From the NCBI GenBank assembly GCA_937877465.1, contig CALFIT010000132.1, positions 1 to 31,615 on the forward strand: 31,615 bases of DNA, read 5' to 3'. The notes under the pieces are model-generated. The model worked only from the letters and a program-made list of their open reading frames with translations. It ran no database searches and was not told the DNA's origin. The DNA comes from an uncultured Bacteroidales bacterium. Lineage in GTDB: Bacteria > Bacteroidota > Bacteroidia > Bacteroidales > F082. Positions 23,051 to 30,731 of the stretch are shown piece after piece. Made by a program: the position numbers and the translations under genes. How positions within the stretch are numbered: position 1 is the stretch's first letter; every line of letters begins with the position of its first letter.

Positions 23051-23084
23051 CAAAGATACTCATTATTTCCATCGATTCAGCAAA
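23051..23084 (-). promoter_or_regulatory. Promoter of the AlbA-domain regulator
   Basis: TATCTTTG (23058-23051) fits the -7 consensus; TTTG (23084-23081) lies 22 bp upstream. Confidence 0.6.
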
Positions 23085-23146
23085 AAAAAACGCAAAAACG
23101 GTCTGCCGAAAATGTCACTTCGAAATCGGGGCGGGAAAAGAGAACT

Positions 23147-24421
23147 TCACTTGGGCATGAAACGCTGCACAAAAGCCTCAAAACCATAAAGCCCGTCCGC
23201 ATTGGTTTCCATGCCTTTGAGACGAATCGGGAACACGACGGGCGGATTGTCGATGTCGAGGAGCGACATCTGGCGCAACTGCTCCGTGCTTTGATACACA
23301 AGGTTGAGTGCGACAAAAACCTGTCCCTCAGCGTTTTCCCATTTCTCGACAACCAATTTGCAGCCGATGGGAGTCTTCTTCTCGATGGTCATGGGCAGGC
23401 TGTAGTCCTCGGCATCGATGGCGGCCAATACGCTGCCGATGTTGGAGTCGTGGCCGCAGAGGAAGGTGAACCTCCTGCCTTCGGTTTGCAACTCTTCGCG
23501 CATCGTCAGCAAGAGCGGACGAGCCACCTGACAGGCCACTGCGGGCGCGGTGAACAGCACGTCGCCGTACCAGTCCTTGATTTCGGAAATCTTCTCCCAA
23601 TCCTCAATCGAAATCGTGTCGCCGAAGGCGGCCTTCACCGCGTCGGGTTCCTCGTAATATTGCAACACGAGCGCGTCGGCGGCTTGGCAGGCGAGGCGCA
23701 ACGAGCCACCCATGCCCGGCTCGCGGTCCTTGACGAGGTAGACATGAGCGTCGTCGGTGCGGAAACGGCAGGTGTCGCCGTTTTTGCAGGCCACGCTTTC
23801 CTCGATGTCGAGCACTTGCTCCAACAACCGATAGTTTTCGGCCATCTTCTCCCCTATCCCGGCCATGCCTCTCTCGCCACCCATAGCCGCAATCTGCCGT
23901 TGGGCAAGGGCCTTGAAGTCATCGTTGTCGTCGGTGATTTGAGGGTTGAAAACGGGGTCCATCCTGCCCACCTCGCAATGATGCTCAATGGCGACATTGG
24001 CCACCGGCAGCATCCCCGACGAGAAATACTGCGCCGTGGCGATGGTGCGCTGCATCGAGTTGGCATAGAAGCGCATGACGCCTTCGGCAGGAATCTCGTT
24101 CTCTTTCATCAGTCCTTCGCCGACGAGCCATTTGCGGAAATACTGCCCCATCATTGTCTCCAATGCGCCGCCGCGCAACGACAGCTCGCTCGGTGCCGAC
24201 GACCATCGGTGCCATTCGTGCGGCGTGATCCTTTTCAGCGTCGACCTTTTCCCCGAAATGGGCGAGCGGATGTTGTGGCGGCTCAGCACCACGACTTGCT
24301 TCAAGGTGTAACGCTCATGGAAGTCGGGCGTGCGCTCCGTTTGTGCCGTTGCGGTGAGCGAAGTCGCCACAAGGAGCAAGCCGACAAGGGCAAGCCTGGT
24401 GTGTTTGGTCAAGTCGCTCAT
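23147..24421 (-). CDS. Secreted histidine-type (acid) phosphatase
   Basis: A 424-residue branch-2 histidine phosphatase. An N-terminal signal peptide ends near TATAQ (residue 27). The catalytic motif is RHNIRSP (48-54), in which the usual RHGxRxP glycine is Asn, and the proton-donor motif is GHD (H324, D325). Between them lies a large helical insert with four or more cysteines (CEVG, CKNGDTCRF, CQAAD, CQVA). Family members hydrolyse phosphate monoesters such as phytate or sugar phosphates in the periplasm; the substrate is not clear. Its ATG overlaps the stop of the DPP IV gene by four bases (ATGA), so the two are translated together. The link to a peptidase is unusual. Confidence 0.9.
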   Translation of the reverse strand: MSDLTKHTRLALVGLLLVATSLTATAQTERTPDFHERYTLKQVVVLSRHNIRSPISGKRSTLKRITPHEWHRWSSAPSELSLRGGALETMMGQYFRKWLVGEGLMKENEIPAEGVMRFYANSMQRTIATAQYFSSGMLPVANVAIEHHCEVGRMDPVFNPQITDDNDDFKALAQRQIAAMGGERGMAGIGEKMAENYRLLEQVLDIEESVACKNGDTCRFRTDDAHVYLVKDREPGMGGSLRLACQAADALVLQYYEEPDAVKAAFGDTISIEDWEKISEIKDWYGDVLFTAPAVACQVARPLLLTMREELQTEGRRFTFLCGHDSNIGSVLAAIDAEDYSLPMTIEKKTPIGCKLVVEKWENAEGQVFVALNLVYQSTEQLRQMSLLDIDNPPVVFPIRLKGMETNADGLYGFEAFVQRFMPK

Positions 24422-26637
24422 TCGCCTAACAGATGCTCAAACAGGAAGTTGTCGATTTTGTTGAACAGGTGCATCCGACATTCGCCTTGGCCGTATTCAT
24501 AGCCGCCGTAGATGCCGTGGTTCTTGTTGGGATAGATCATCAGGTCAAACTGCTTGCCGTTCGAAATCATGGCCTTGATGAGTTCCATCGCGTTCTGGTA
24601 GTGGACGTTGTCGTCGCCGCTGCCGTGGCAAAGCAGGTAGTTGCCCTTGATCATCGCCGTGTTGTTGACGGGCGAGTTGAGGTCGTAGCCGTCGGGGTTC
24701 TCCTGCGGCGTGCGCATGAAACGCTCGGTGTAAACGTTGTCGTAATAACGCCAGTTGGTCACAGGAGCCACCGACACCGCCGTGCTGATGACGTCGGCAC
24801 CCTTGGTGATGCCGTTGGCGGCCATGAAACCGCCGTAGCTCCAGCCGTAGATACCGATTCTCTCACCGTCAACGTAAGGCTGTTTGGCCATGTATTTGGC
24901 GAGTGTAATCATGTCTTCGGTCTCGTATTTGCCGAGTTGCAGGTAGGTCATCTTCTTGAACATTTCGCCTTGCGCACCGCTGCCTCTATTATTGATGCTC
25001 ACGCTGATGATGCCGTGTTGCGCCAACAGTTGCATCCACCAATAGTCGCTGTTGGCCCACGAGTTGTTCACCGTTTGGTAGCCGGGACCGCCATAGACGT
25101 AAATCAGCACGGGGTATTTCTTCGAGGGGTCGAAGTCGGGGGGCAGAATCTGCCAGGCGTCCACGTCGACTTGGGTACCGTCGGGCAAAGTGAAAGCCGG
25201 GTCGCTAATCTTCATGAGTTTCTTCTCGCCAAGGTTGAAGGTGCTCAGCCTTTCGGCAAACTCGTGGTTGTCCTCCAACACGCGCACCAACTTGCCTTTG
25301 TTGGTATACAGCTCGTATTGATGCGGCTGGCTGATGGAGGAGTTGATATTAATAAGGTAGCTGAAGTCGTTGCTGAAACGGGCGTTGTTGGTGCCTTCGC
25401 GCCCGATCACCTCGCGCAGCTGGCCTTTCAGGTTGACGGCATAAATCTGCCTGTCGACGGGCGTGTTTTTGGCGGCTTGGAAATACACTTCCTTACCATC
25501 GAAACCGTAGACCGAGGTTACATCCCACTGACCGTCAGTGAGTTGCTTCGGCGAAGAACCGTCCAAATTGCAGAGGTAGATGTGGTTGTAGCCGTTCTTC
25601 TCGGAAGTCATGAGGAAACGCTTGCCGTCGTCAAGGAAATGCCAGTCGTCGGTGATGTCGATGTAGTAGTCGTTGGTCTCGTCATAGAACACGCGACTCT
25701 TGCCCGTAGTAGCGTCGGCGGCCAAAATCTCAAGGTGGTTCTGGTGACGGTTAAGCCTTTGGATGGCTAACACATTGGCATCCTTCGTCCAAGCGATGCG
25801 GGGCAGGTAGATGTCGGTCTCGACGCCCGTGTCCATCTTCACCGTCTTGCCGCTTTCGAGGTCATAGACATAGATCCCGACGATGGAGTTGTCCTCACCC
25901 GCCTTGGGATATTTGAAGCTGTACCAATCGGGGTAAAGGCCTTCGAACTCCTCCATCTGGAACTCGCGCACGTTGCTCTCGTCGAACTTCATGAAGGCGA
26001 TTTTCCGGCTGTCGGGCGACCAATAGAAGCCCTGCGAGAAACTGAACTCCTCCTCGTAGACCCAGTCGGGCGCACCGTTGATGATGTGGTTGTAGAGGCC
26101 GTCATTGGTGAACTGCTTCTCCTCTCCCGTCCCCAAGTCCTTGATGAACAGGTTGTTGTCGCGCATAAAGGCGACCTTGGTGGCATCGGGCGAGAAGGTG
26201 GCCAAGCGTTGCTTGCCGTTTTCCGACAGCGGCTGCAAGGTCTTGGTCGCAAAGTCGTAGACATAATAGGTGGCGTGGTAGGAATGGCGGTAGATGCTCT
26301 CCATCTCTGTGGCGCACAGCATCTTATCCTCGTTTTGGCTCAGTTCGTAGTTTTGGAGTCCGATGGGCAGCGAATCGGGATGCAGGGTGAGGTCGGAGAT
26401 GCCGAACAAGGTATTGACCATTTTCCCCGACTTGTACTCATAGATGTTGAGTTGGCCTCTCTCGAAGGTCGCGTAGGTCTTGCCGTCCTTCATGGAATTC
26501 ATGCCGCGCACGCTTTTGGCGTAGAAAGTGCCGCGCTGATAGAGGTCTTCCAATTCAAAGTTTTTCTTTTCCTGGGCCGAAGCCGAAATCGTTCCCAAAA
26601 CAAGGAACAAACTGACTAATAAATACTTAATCTTCAT
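24418..26637 (-). CDS. Dipeptidyl-peptidase IV (S9B family)
   Basis: A 739-residue secreted serine peptidase that removes X-Pro or X-Ala dipeptides from peptide N-termini. The signal peptide MKIKYLLVSLFLVLGTISAS-AQ is followed by an eight-bladed propeller-type region (about 30-480). In it DWVYEEEFS holds the double Glu that binds the substrate amino group, which marks DPP IV rather than other S9 enzymes. The alpha/beta-hydrolase domain has S600 in GWSYGG, Asp 675/676 in SGDDNVH and H707 in NKNHGIYGG; the spacing fits the family. The start at 26637 is chosen because an upstream in-frame ATG at 26658 lies in the -7 box. It probably feeds amino-acid fermentation. Confidence 0.95.
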   Translation of the reverse strand: MKIKYLLVSLFLVLGTISASAQEKKNFELEDLYQRGTFYAKSVRGMNSMKDGKTYATFERGQLNIYEYKSGKMVNTLFGISDLTLHPDSLPIGLQNYELSQNEDKMLCATEMESIYRHSYHATYYVYDFATKTLQPLSENGKQRLATFSPDATKVAFMRDNNLFIKDLGTGEEKQFTNDGLYNHIINGAPDWVYEEEFSFSQGFYWSPDSRKIAFMKFDESNVREFQMEEFEGLYPDWYSFKYPKAGEDNSIVGIYVYDLESGKTVKMDTGVETDIYLPRIAWTKDANVLAIQRLNRHQNHLEILAADATTGKSRVFYDETNDYYIDITDDWHFLDDGKRFLMTSEKNGYNHIYLCNLDGSSPKQLTDGQWDVTSVYGFDGKEVYFQAAKNTPVDRQIYAVNLKGQLREVIGREGTNNARFSNDFSYLININSSISQPHQYELYTNKGKLVRVLEDNHEFAERLSTFNLGEKKLMKISDPAFTLPDGTQVDVDAWQILPPDFDPSKKYPVLIYVYGGPGYQTVNNSWANSDYWWMQLLAQHGIISVSINNRGSGAQGEMFKKMTYLQLGKYETEDMITLAKYMAKQPYVDGERIGIYGWSYGGFMAANGITKGADVISTAVSVAPVTNWRYYDNVYTERFMRTPQENPDGYDLNSPVNNTAMIKGNYLLCHGSGDDNVHYQNAMELIKAMISNGKQFDLMIYPNKNHGIYGGYEYGQGECRMHLFNKIDNFLFEHLLGE

Positions 26638-26657
26638 AACAAGTAGTTTTGATAGCA

Positions 26658-26665
26658 CAAAGGTA
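26658..26665 (-). promoter_or_regulatory. -7 box of the DPP IV operon
   Basis: TACCTTTG (26665-26658) fits TAnnTTTG and lies 21 bp before the ATG at 26637. No good -33 TTTG is seen. Confidence 0.55.
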
Positions 26666-26696
26666 GAATTTTTTTGAAAAAAAAGCGGAAAAAATC

Positions 26697-26726
26697 TTGT
26701 CGGTTTCGGAAAAAGCCGTATTTTTG
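26697..26726 (+). promoter_or_regulatory. Promoter of the tRNA-Val genes
   Basis: TTG (26697-26699), 19 bp, then TATTTTTG (26719-26726), in good agreement with the Bacteroidota consensus. The first tRNA begins 12 bp later. Confidence 0.7.
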
Positions 26727-26737
26727 CACCCGCATTT

Positions 26738-26812
26738 GGGACGGTAGCTCAGTTGGTTTAGAGCGCATGCTTGACAGGCATGAGGTCACAAGTTCGATCC
26801 TTGTTCGCCCCA
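26738..26812 (+). tRNA. tRNA-Val (anticodon GAC)
   Basis: Seventy-five bases with a full cloverleaf: D arm GCTC...GAGC, anticodon stem CATGC/GCATG with loop TTGACAG (anticodon 26773-26775), and T arm ACAAG TTCGATC CTTGT. The acceptor stem GGGACGG pairs with TCGCCCC except for an A4-C69 mismatch; a T at position 69 would have paired. CCA is not encoded. It reads GUC and GUU codons. A small 7-bp hairpin with T-run (26815-26835) follows. Confidence 0.92.
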
Positions 26813-26814
26813 CG

Positions 26815-26835
26815 AAACGCCCGACGGCGTTTTTT
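26815..26835 (+). terminator. Small hairpin with T-run between the two tRNAs
   Basis: AAACGCC and GGCGTTT pair around CGAC, followed by T. It may terminate part of the transcripts or guide tRNA processing; the second tRNA has no clear promoter of its own. Confidence 0.4.
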
Positions 26836-26846
26836 CTTTGAAGGGC

Positions 26847-26921
26847 GGGACGTTAGCCCAGTTGGTTTAGAGCGCTGCCTTCACACGGCAGAGGTCACTG
26901 GTTCGAGTCCAGTACGTCCCA
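26847..26921 (+). tRNA. tRNA-Val (anticodon CAC)
   Basis: Seventy-five bases; acceptor GGGACGT pairs perfectly with ACGTCCC, anticodon stem CTGCC/GGCAG with loop TTCACAC (anticodon CAC, for GUG), T arm ACTGG TTCGAGT CCAGT. CCA is not encoded. The 5' half is very similar to the preceding tRNA-Val, suggesting an old tandem duplication. Confidence 0.93.
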
Positions 26922-26926
26922 CAAAA

Positions 26927-26965
26927 CGAAAGCCTGCTGAAATTCAGTAGGCTTTCGTTTTTTTT
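26927..26965 (+). terminator. Terminator of the tRNA-Val pair
   Basis: A 14-bp stem with one G-T pair (CGAAAGCCTGCTGA with TCAGTAGGCTTTCG) followed by eight T. Confidence 0.85.
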
Positions 26966-27003
26966 ATTACCCACTCAATCGCAGGCAGTTCCTTGCGGGG
27001 CTT

Positions 27004-28179
27004 TCATTTCACCCCGAGTTTCTTGGCGATGCTTTTGGGCAGGGCATCCTTGTGCAGGACGATGTTCATGGTCTTGTATTTGGCGTAGGTCTCGGAGACA
27101 TACCAGATGCCGTGGTATTTGCCGCTGTCGCCCCACGAGTTCTTGCCCATGAAGTATTCCTTCCCGTTCTGGTCTTTGGCCTTCCCGAAGATGAGCAGGC
27201 CGTGGTCGTCGCCGGTCTCCCATCTATCGAAGGCCTCCTGACGCATCTCCTGCGTGACTTCAATCTCCGGCATCGGCTTGGAGGTCAGTTCGTTGCGACG
27301 GCTTGCCGCCGACATGCCCAACCAATGCGCCATGTCGGAGCCTGAAAGCTCTGCGGCCTTCTCGACGTCGGGGCAAACGGCGATGCCGTCACGCGTGAAG
27401 CCCTGCTCGCTGACATCGGCGCTCCACTGGAAGGTGTAGCCTTTGTCGATGGCGTTTTGCATCACTTCCATCAGCTCGTCGATGGGAAGGTTGTAGTAGG
27501 GGCAGCCGCGCCAGTTGTCTTCGATTTCGAGGGCAAACGGCTCATAGAAAGGATGATGCGTGAACGAGGTCAAGGTGATGTAGTTGTCGGCCTCCAGCCC
27601 CAGCGACTTGGCGTAGGCTTGCGGCGTCAGGCCATTCACCTTTTCAGGATATTTTCCAAGATAGGCGTCGTAGATGCCTTGCAAACCTTCTTTCCAAACG
27701 GGGCTGAGGCTGCCGATGTCGCTTTTGGCAAGGGCGTTGACGTAGCCCGTGGCCACGGCATCGAGTTCGGTATGGTTGGGCAAGGTGCCGCCATAGCGGT
27801 TGCCCGGCATGTCTTCCTGACGGACGAAGCCATAGTGCTCCAAGCAATAGAGCACGTCGCCACATTTGCCGCCAGGCGCCCAGCTGGCATTGCCGTGCAG
27901 ACGGACATATTTCTCGGCACGGTCCATCATGGAATGGCTGACGACGAACATCTCGGAGAGATCGACGTCGATGCCCTTGATGCGAAGCACTTCGGCCTCC
28001 ATCAAGGCGATGCCCGAATGGGCCCAACAGGTCGATGAACGGTGCTGGTCGCGGACCGCCGTAACCGGGATTTCCTTGATGGTCGTGAAACGGAAACCTT
28101 CTTCTTTCTTTTCATCTTGTGCCTGGACTGCTGCGACACCCGTCATCAGCGCCAAGGCGAGAAACAAACGCTTTTTCAT
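27004..28179 (-). CDS. Secreted C1-family cysteine peptidase (aminopeptidase C/bleomycin hydrolase-like)
   Basis: A 391-residue papain-fold peptidase. A signal peptide (MKKRLFLALALMTGVAAVQA) is followed at once by the catalytic domain with no propeptide. The oxyanion Gln and nucleophile Cys are in DQHRSSTCWAHSG (Q45, C51), His is in DHGLLIFGKA and Asn in KNSWGD. The layout, with a long insert between Cys and His, matches the C1B bleomycin hydrolase/PepC group, whose members are usually cytosolic; export is the unusual feature, though common in Bacteroidota. The gene is alone, with its own -7 box TACCTTTG, and ends 40 bp from the tRNA terminator. Confidence 0.92.
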   Translation of the reverse strand: MKKRLFLALALMTGVAAVQAQDEKKEEGFRFTTIKEIPVTAVRDQHRSSTCWAHSGIALMEAEVLRIKGIDVDLSEMFVVSHSMMDRAEKYVRLHGNASWAPGGKCGDVLYCLEHYGFVRQEDMPGNRYGGTLPNHTELDAVATGYVNALAKSDIGSLSPVWKEGLQGIYDAYLGKYPEKVNGLTPQAYAKSLGLEADNYITLTSFTHHPFYEPFALEIEDNWRGCPYYNLPIDELMEVMQNAIDKGYTFQWSADVSEQGFTRDGIAVCPDVEKAAELSGSDMAHWLGMSAASRRNELTSKPMPEIEVTQEMRQEAFDRWETGDDHGLLIFGKAKDQNGKEYFMGKNSWGDSGKYHGIWYVSETYAKYKTMNIVLHKDALPKSIAKKLGVK

Positions 28180-28209
28180 TGGATATGGATATTAGTGATT
28201 AAATTGGGG

Positions 28210-28217
28210 CAAAGGTA
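28210..28217 (-). promoter_or_regulatory. -7 box of the C1 peptidase gene
   Basis: TACCTTTG on the minus strand; a TTTG (28244-28241) lies 23 bp upstream. The leader is about 25 nt. Confidence 0.55.
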
Positions 28218-28254
28218 GGAAAAAAACACGGTCGTTTCGCCAAAAAACATTTTA

Positions 28255-28286
28255 TTTGCCCATGTCACACTAATTCCCTATCTTTG
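28255..28286 (+). promoter_or_regulatory. Promoter of the aminotransferase gene
   Basis: TTTG (28255-28258), 20 bp, TATCTTTG (28279-28286). It forms a divergent promoter pair with the C1 peptidase gene. Confidence 0.65.
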
Positions 28287-28322
28287 CCGTTCCAAACATA
28301 CGAGCAAAATTTTTCAACTGAT

Positions 28323-29642
28323 ATGATGCAAAACAATATCGTACCACAAGACATCGCAAAGAAAGTCTTTGCCGAAAGCGGGCTGCCGAGCATCGGAAGG
28401 GCCGGCATCCGTGAAATCAACAAACTCGCCTTCGACCTTGAAGCCGCCAGTGGCAAGAAGTTCATCCACATGGAGTTGGGCAACCCCGGCCTGCCTGCCG
28501 CCCGTGTCGGCGTCGAAGCCCAAATCAAGGCCTTGGAGAACGGCGTGGCCGCCAACTACCCGCCCATCGACGGCGCACCTATTTTAAAGAAGGAGGCCTC
28601 GCGCTTCATCAAGAACTTCCTCGACCTCGACGTGAGCGCGGCCAACTGCGTGCCCACCGTCGGCTCGATGCAGGGTGCCTTCGCCTCGTTCATGATTTGC
28701 GGTCACACCGACGCGAAGAAAAACACCATCCTCTTCATCGACCCGGGCTTCCCCGTCCACAAGTTCCAAAACAAGGTGTTGGGCATCCCGATGGAGCACT
28801 TCGACATCTACGAATACCGTGGCGAGAAGCTGCGTGCCAAGTTGGAAGAGGTGCTGAGCAAGGGCAACATCCACAGCCTGCTCTACTCCAACCCCAACAA
28901 CCCGACGTGGGTGTGCCTCACCGACGAGGAGCTGCGCATCATCGGCGAGTTGGCTAACAAGTACGACGTCATCGTCATGGAAGACTTGGCCTATTTCGGC
29001 ATGGACTTCCGCAAGGACTACAGTCACCCGGGCGTGGCGCCGTTCCAACCCACCGTGGGCAAATACACCGACAACTACATCCTCATGATCTCCAGCTCAA
29101 AGGCCTTCAGCTATGCCGGCGAGCGTTGCGCCCTGCTCGGCATCAGCGACAAGTTGGCCCAGCGCCACTATGCCGACCTGAAAGCCTTCTGCGGACAAGA
29201 AGTCTTCCTGCGTGCCATCCTCTTCGGGGCTTTGCACCCGCTGAGTTCGGGCACCTCACATTCAGCCCAGTACGCCTTGGCCGCCGTGCTGAAAGCCGTC
29301 AGCGACGGCACCTATAATTATAGGGACGACGTGCTGGAATACGGTCGCAAGGCCGAGCTGATGAAGAAAGCCTTCACCGACAACGGATTCTACATCACCT
29401 ACGACGAGGACTGCGGCGAGCCCATCGCCGACGGTTTCTACTTCACCTACTGCTATCCCGGCTTCACGGGTGCCGACTTGGTCGAAGAAATGCTCTATTA
29501 CGGCATCTCCGCCATCTCACTCGACACCTGCGGCAGCACCAAGCAAGGCATCCGCGCCTGCACATCGCTGATCCAACGCGAGCAGATTCCTGTGTTGGCC
29601 GAGCGGCTGGCCGCCTTTGCCAAGGACCATCCGATGAAGTAA
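28323..29642 (+). CDS. PLP-dependent aminotransferase, class I/II
   Basis: A 439-residue fold-type I aminotransferase. Visible are YPPIDGAPILKKEASRF (substrate/cofactor region), YSNPNNPTWV with the conserved Asn, the aspartate in IVMEDLAYFGMD, the PLP lysine in ISSSKAFSYAGER, and a C-terminal Arg region (GIRACTSL). The enzyme moves an amino group between an amino acid and a 2-oxoacid; the exact substrate is not clear from the motifs. The start at 28323 (ATGATG) is preferred because an in-frame TTG at 28284 lies in the -7 box. Single-gene unit with its own strong terminator. It could serve amino-acid fermentation together with the nearby peptidases; that is inference. Confidence 0.9.
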   Translation: MMQNNIVPQDIAKKVFAESGLPSIGRAGIREINKLAFDLEAASGKKFIHMELGNPGLPAARVGVEAQIKALENGVAANYPPIDGAPILKKEASRFIKNFLDLDVSAANCVPTVGSMQGAFASFMICGHTDAKKNTILFIDPGFPVHKFQNKVLGIPMEHFDIYEYRGEKLRAKLEEVLSKGNIHSLLYSNPNNPTWVCLTDEELRIIGELANKYDVIVMEDLAYFGMDFRKDYSHPGVAPFQPTVGKYTDNYILMISSSKAFSYAGERCALLGISDKLAQRHYADLKAFCGQEVFLRAILFGALHPLSSGTSHSAQYALAAVLKAVSDGTYNYRDDVLEYGRKAELMKKAFTDNGFYITYDEDCGEPIADGFYFTYCYPGFTGADLVEEMLYYGISAISLDTCGSTKQGIRACTSLIQREQIPVLAERLAAFAKDHPMK

Positions 29643-29664
29643 GCACATCGTTTAGTTTAAATAA

Positions 29665-29704
29665 AATCTCCGCTTTTGGTCTTTCAAAAGCGGAGATTTT
29701 TTTT
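29665..29704 (+). terminator. Terminator of the aminotransferase gene
   Basis: A perfect 14-bp stem (AAATCTCCGCTTTT with AAAAGCGGAGATTT), loop of eight bases, then a T-run. Confidence 0.9.
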
Positions 29705-29710
29705 GTTTTT

Positions 29711-29724
29711 GTAACAATTGTTAC
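29711..29724. promoter_or_regulatory. Perfect 14-bp palindrome, likely Crp/Fnr-type operator
   Basis: GTAACAATTGTTAC is fully symmetric. Its centre lies about 43 bp upstream of the predicted transcription start of the DUF2249 gene (-7 box at 29747), close to the -41.5 spacing of class II Crp/Fnr activator sites. A Crp/Fnr-family gene lies 1 kb downstream. Confidence 0.55.
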
Positions 29725-29746
29725 GTCTCGACAAATAGCGTTGGCC

Positions 29747-29754
29747 TATTTTTG
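29747..29754 (+). promoter_or_regulatory. -7 box of the DUF2249 gene
   Basis: TATTTTTG fits TAnnTTTG; the ATG follows at 29786. There is no TTTG at the normal -33 distance, as expected for an activator-dependent promoter. Confidence 0.6.
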
Positions 29755-29785
29755 CGGCTAGAAACAAACAATAATTGCGAGTAAA

Positions 29786-30469
29786 ATGAACTACAACGAT
29801 TGGAAAGACAAGACCGCCGGTTTCAAGCAAATCGATGTGCGCGGCGTGCAAGGGAACTTCTTCCCCGGACTGAAGATGCAAGCCACGAAGATGGCCGTTG
29901 GCGAAGGCATGGAAATCATTCAGAGCTTCGAGCCGATTCCACTCTATGAGGTGATGGAAGACCTTGGATTTGAGCACCATACCGAGAAGGTTGCCGATGC
30001 CGAATACCACACCTATTTCTATCGCGCGGAGATGAAACAAGCCGAGAAGGACATCCCGATGCGCCCTTACGCCCTCACCAACATGGCCTTGATTGACGAG
30101 GACTTGGCACAGACCGCCGTCAACTTCTGGGACCTGACGTGGAACGACAGCCGCCGCTATCTGCCCTACGAAACGCGCCTCCTGCTCTCGCTGGCCAACG
30201 CCGTCGGTGCGGGACGTATGCGCCAAGCTACGCGCGAATTAGTGAAAGCCTACATCCATGGCCTCGACAGTGCCGCCTTGGACGATGTTTTTGAGCTGCT
30301 CGCATGGAACCAAGGCATCGGCTATTTCAGCTCCGAGATTGGACCTTCCACGCTGTTCCAAGCCTACAAGACCATCAAGCAGATGGAGAAAAAAGGCACC
30401 GGCCGCGCCGAAATCATTGAGGTGCTGAAAGAGAAATTCGGGGAAAAAAACCCGGATGTTAAAGTTTAG
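29786..30469 (+). CDS. DUF2249 (TusA-like) plus AhpD-like helical domain protein
   Basis: A 227-residue cytosolic protein of two parts. Residues about 15-82 look like DUF2249: IDVRGVQGNFFPGLK, VGEGMEIIQSFEPIPLYEVM, and YHTYFYRAEM. Residues about 105-215 are helical and resemble the carboxymuconolactone decarboxylase/AhpD fold (YETRLLLSLANAVGAGRMRQATRELVKAYIHG is split over two helices), but without the CxxC of active AhpD and with no cysteine at all. DUF2249 proteins often occur with genes for nitric oxide, Fe-S or anaerobic respiration stress. The function is unknown. A ferredoxin gene follows 77 bp later. Its last two codons and stop lie in a simple repeat (GTTTAGAGTTG), so the native tail may have been altered. 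Confidence 0.8.
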   Translation: MNYNDWKDKTAGFKQIDVRGVQGNFFPGLKMQATKMAVGEGMEIIQSFEPIPLYEVMEDLGFEHHTEKVADAEYHTYFYRAEMKQAEKDIPMRPYALTNMALIDEDLAQTAVNFWDLTWNDSRRYLPYETRLLLSLANAVGAGRMRQATRELVKAYIHGLDSAALDDVFELLAWNQGIGYFSSEIGPSTLFQAYKTIKQMEKKGTGRAEIIEVLKEKFGEKNPDVKV

Positions 30470-30488
30470 AGTTGAGAGTTTAGAGTTG
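30464..30488. repeat. Short direct repeat GTTTAGAGTTG
   Basis: Two copies (30464-30474 and 30478-30488), three bases apart. The first contains the TAG stop of the DUF2249 gene. Such GTTTAGAG-type repeats look like dispersed intergenic repeats. Confidence 0.6.
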
Positions 30489-30546
30489 TAGGGCTGTCAC
30501 ACCGTGGCATCCACAAATAATCAATAACCACCAAAATTACATCATC

Positions 30547-30729
30547 ATGAAGTACAAAGTAAACGACAGTTGCATCGGCTGCGGCCTTTGCGAATCCACC
30601 TGCCCCGAAGTGTTCACCATCCAAGGCGACGTGGCCGTGGCTATCGAAGGCGAAGTGCCCGTGTCAGCATTGGCCTCCGCCGCCGAAGCCAAGGACGGGT
30701 GCCCTGTGGGCGCGATTGAGGAAGTTTAA
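30547..30729 (+). CDS. Single-cluster [4Fe-4S] ferredoxin
   Basis: A 60-residue ferredoxin. One cluster motif is complete in CIGCGLCESTCP (C9, C12, C15), with the fourth ligand in DGCPVGAI (C52). C19 is the position that serves a second cluster in 2[4Fe-4S] ferredoxins; here the other second-cluster cysteines are absent, so a single cluster is expected. It is a cytosolic one-electron carrier. It could serve the hydrogenases of the window or the DUF2249 protein beside it; neither is proven. No own promoter was seen, so it is probably transcribed with the DUF2249 gene. It converges on the Crp/Fnr gene, whose stop is only 2 bp away, without a terminator between. Confidence 0.9.
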   Translation: MKYKVNDSCIGCGLCESTCPEVFTIQGDVAVAIEGEVPVSALASAAEAKDGCPVGAIEEV

Positions 30730-30731
30730 TA

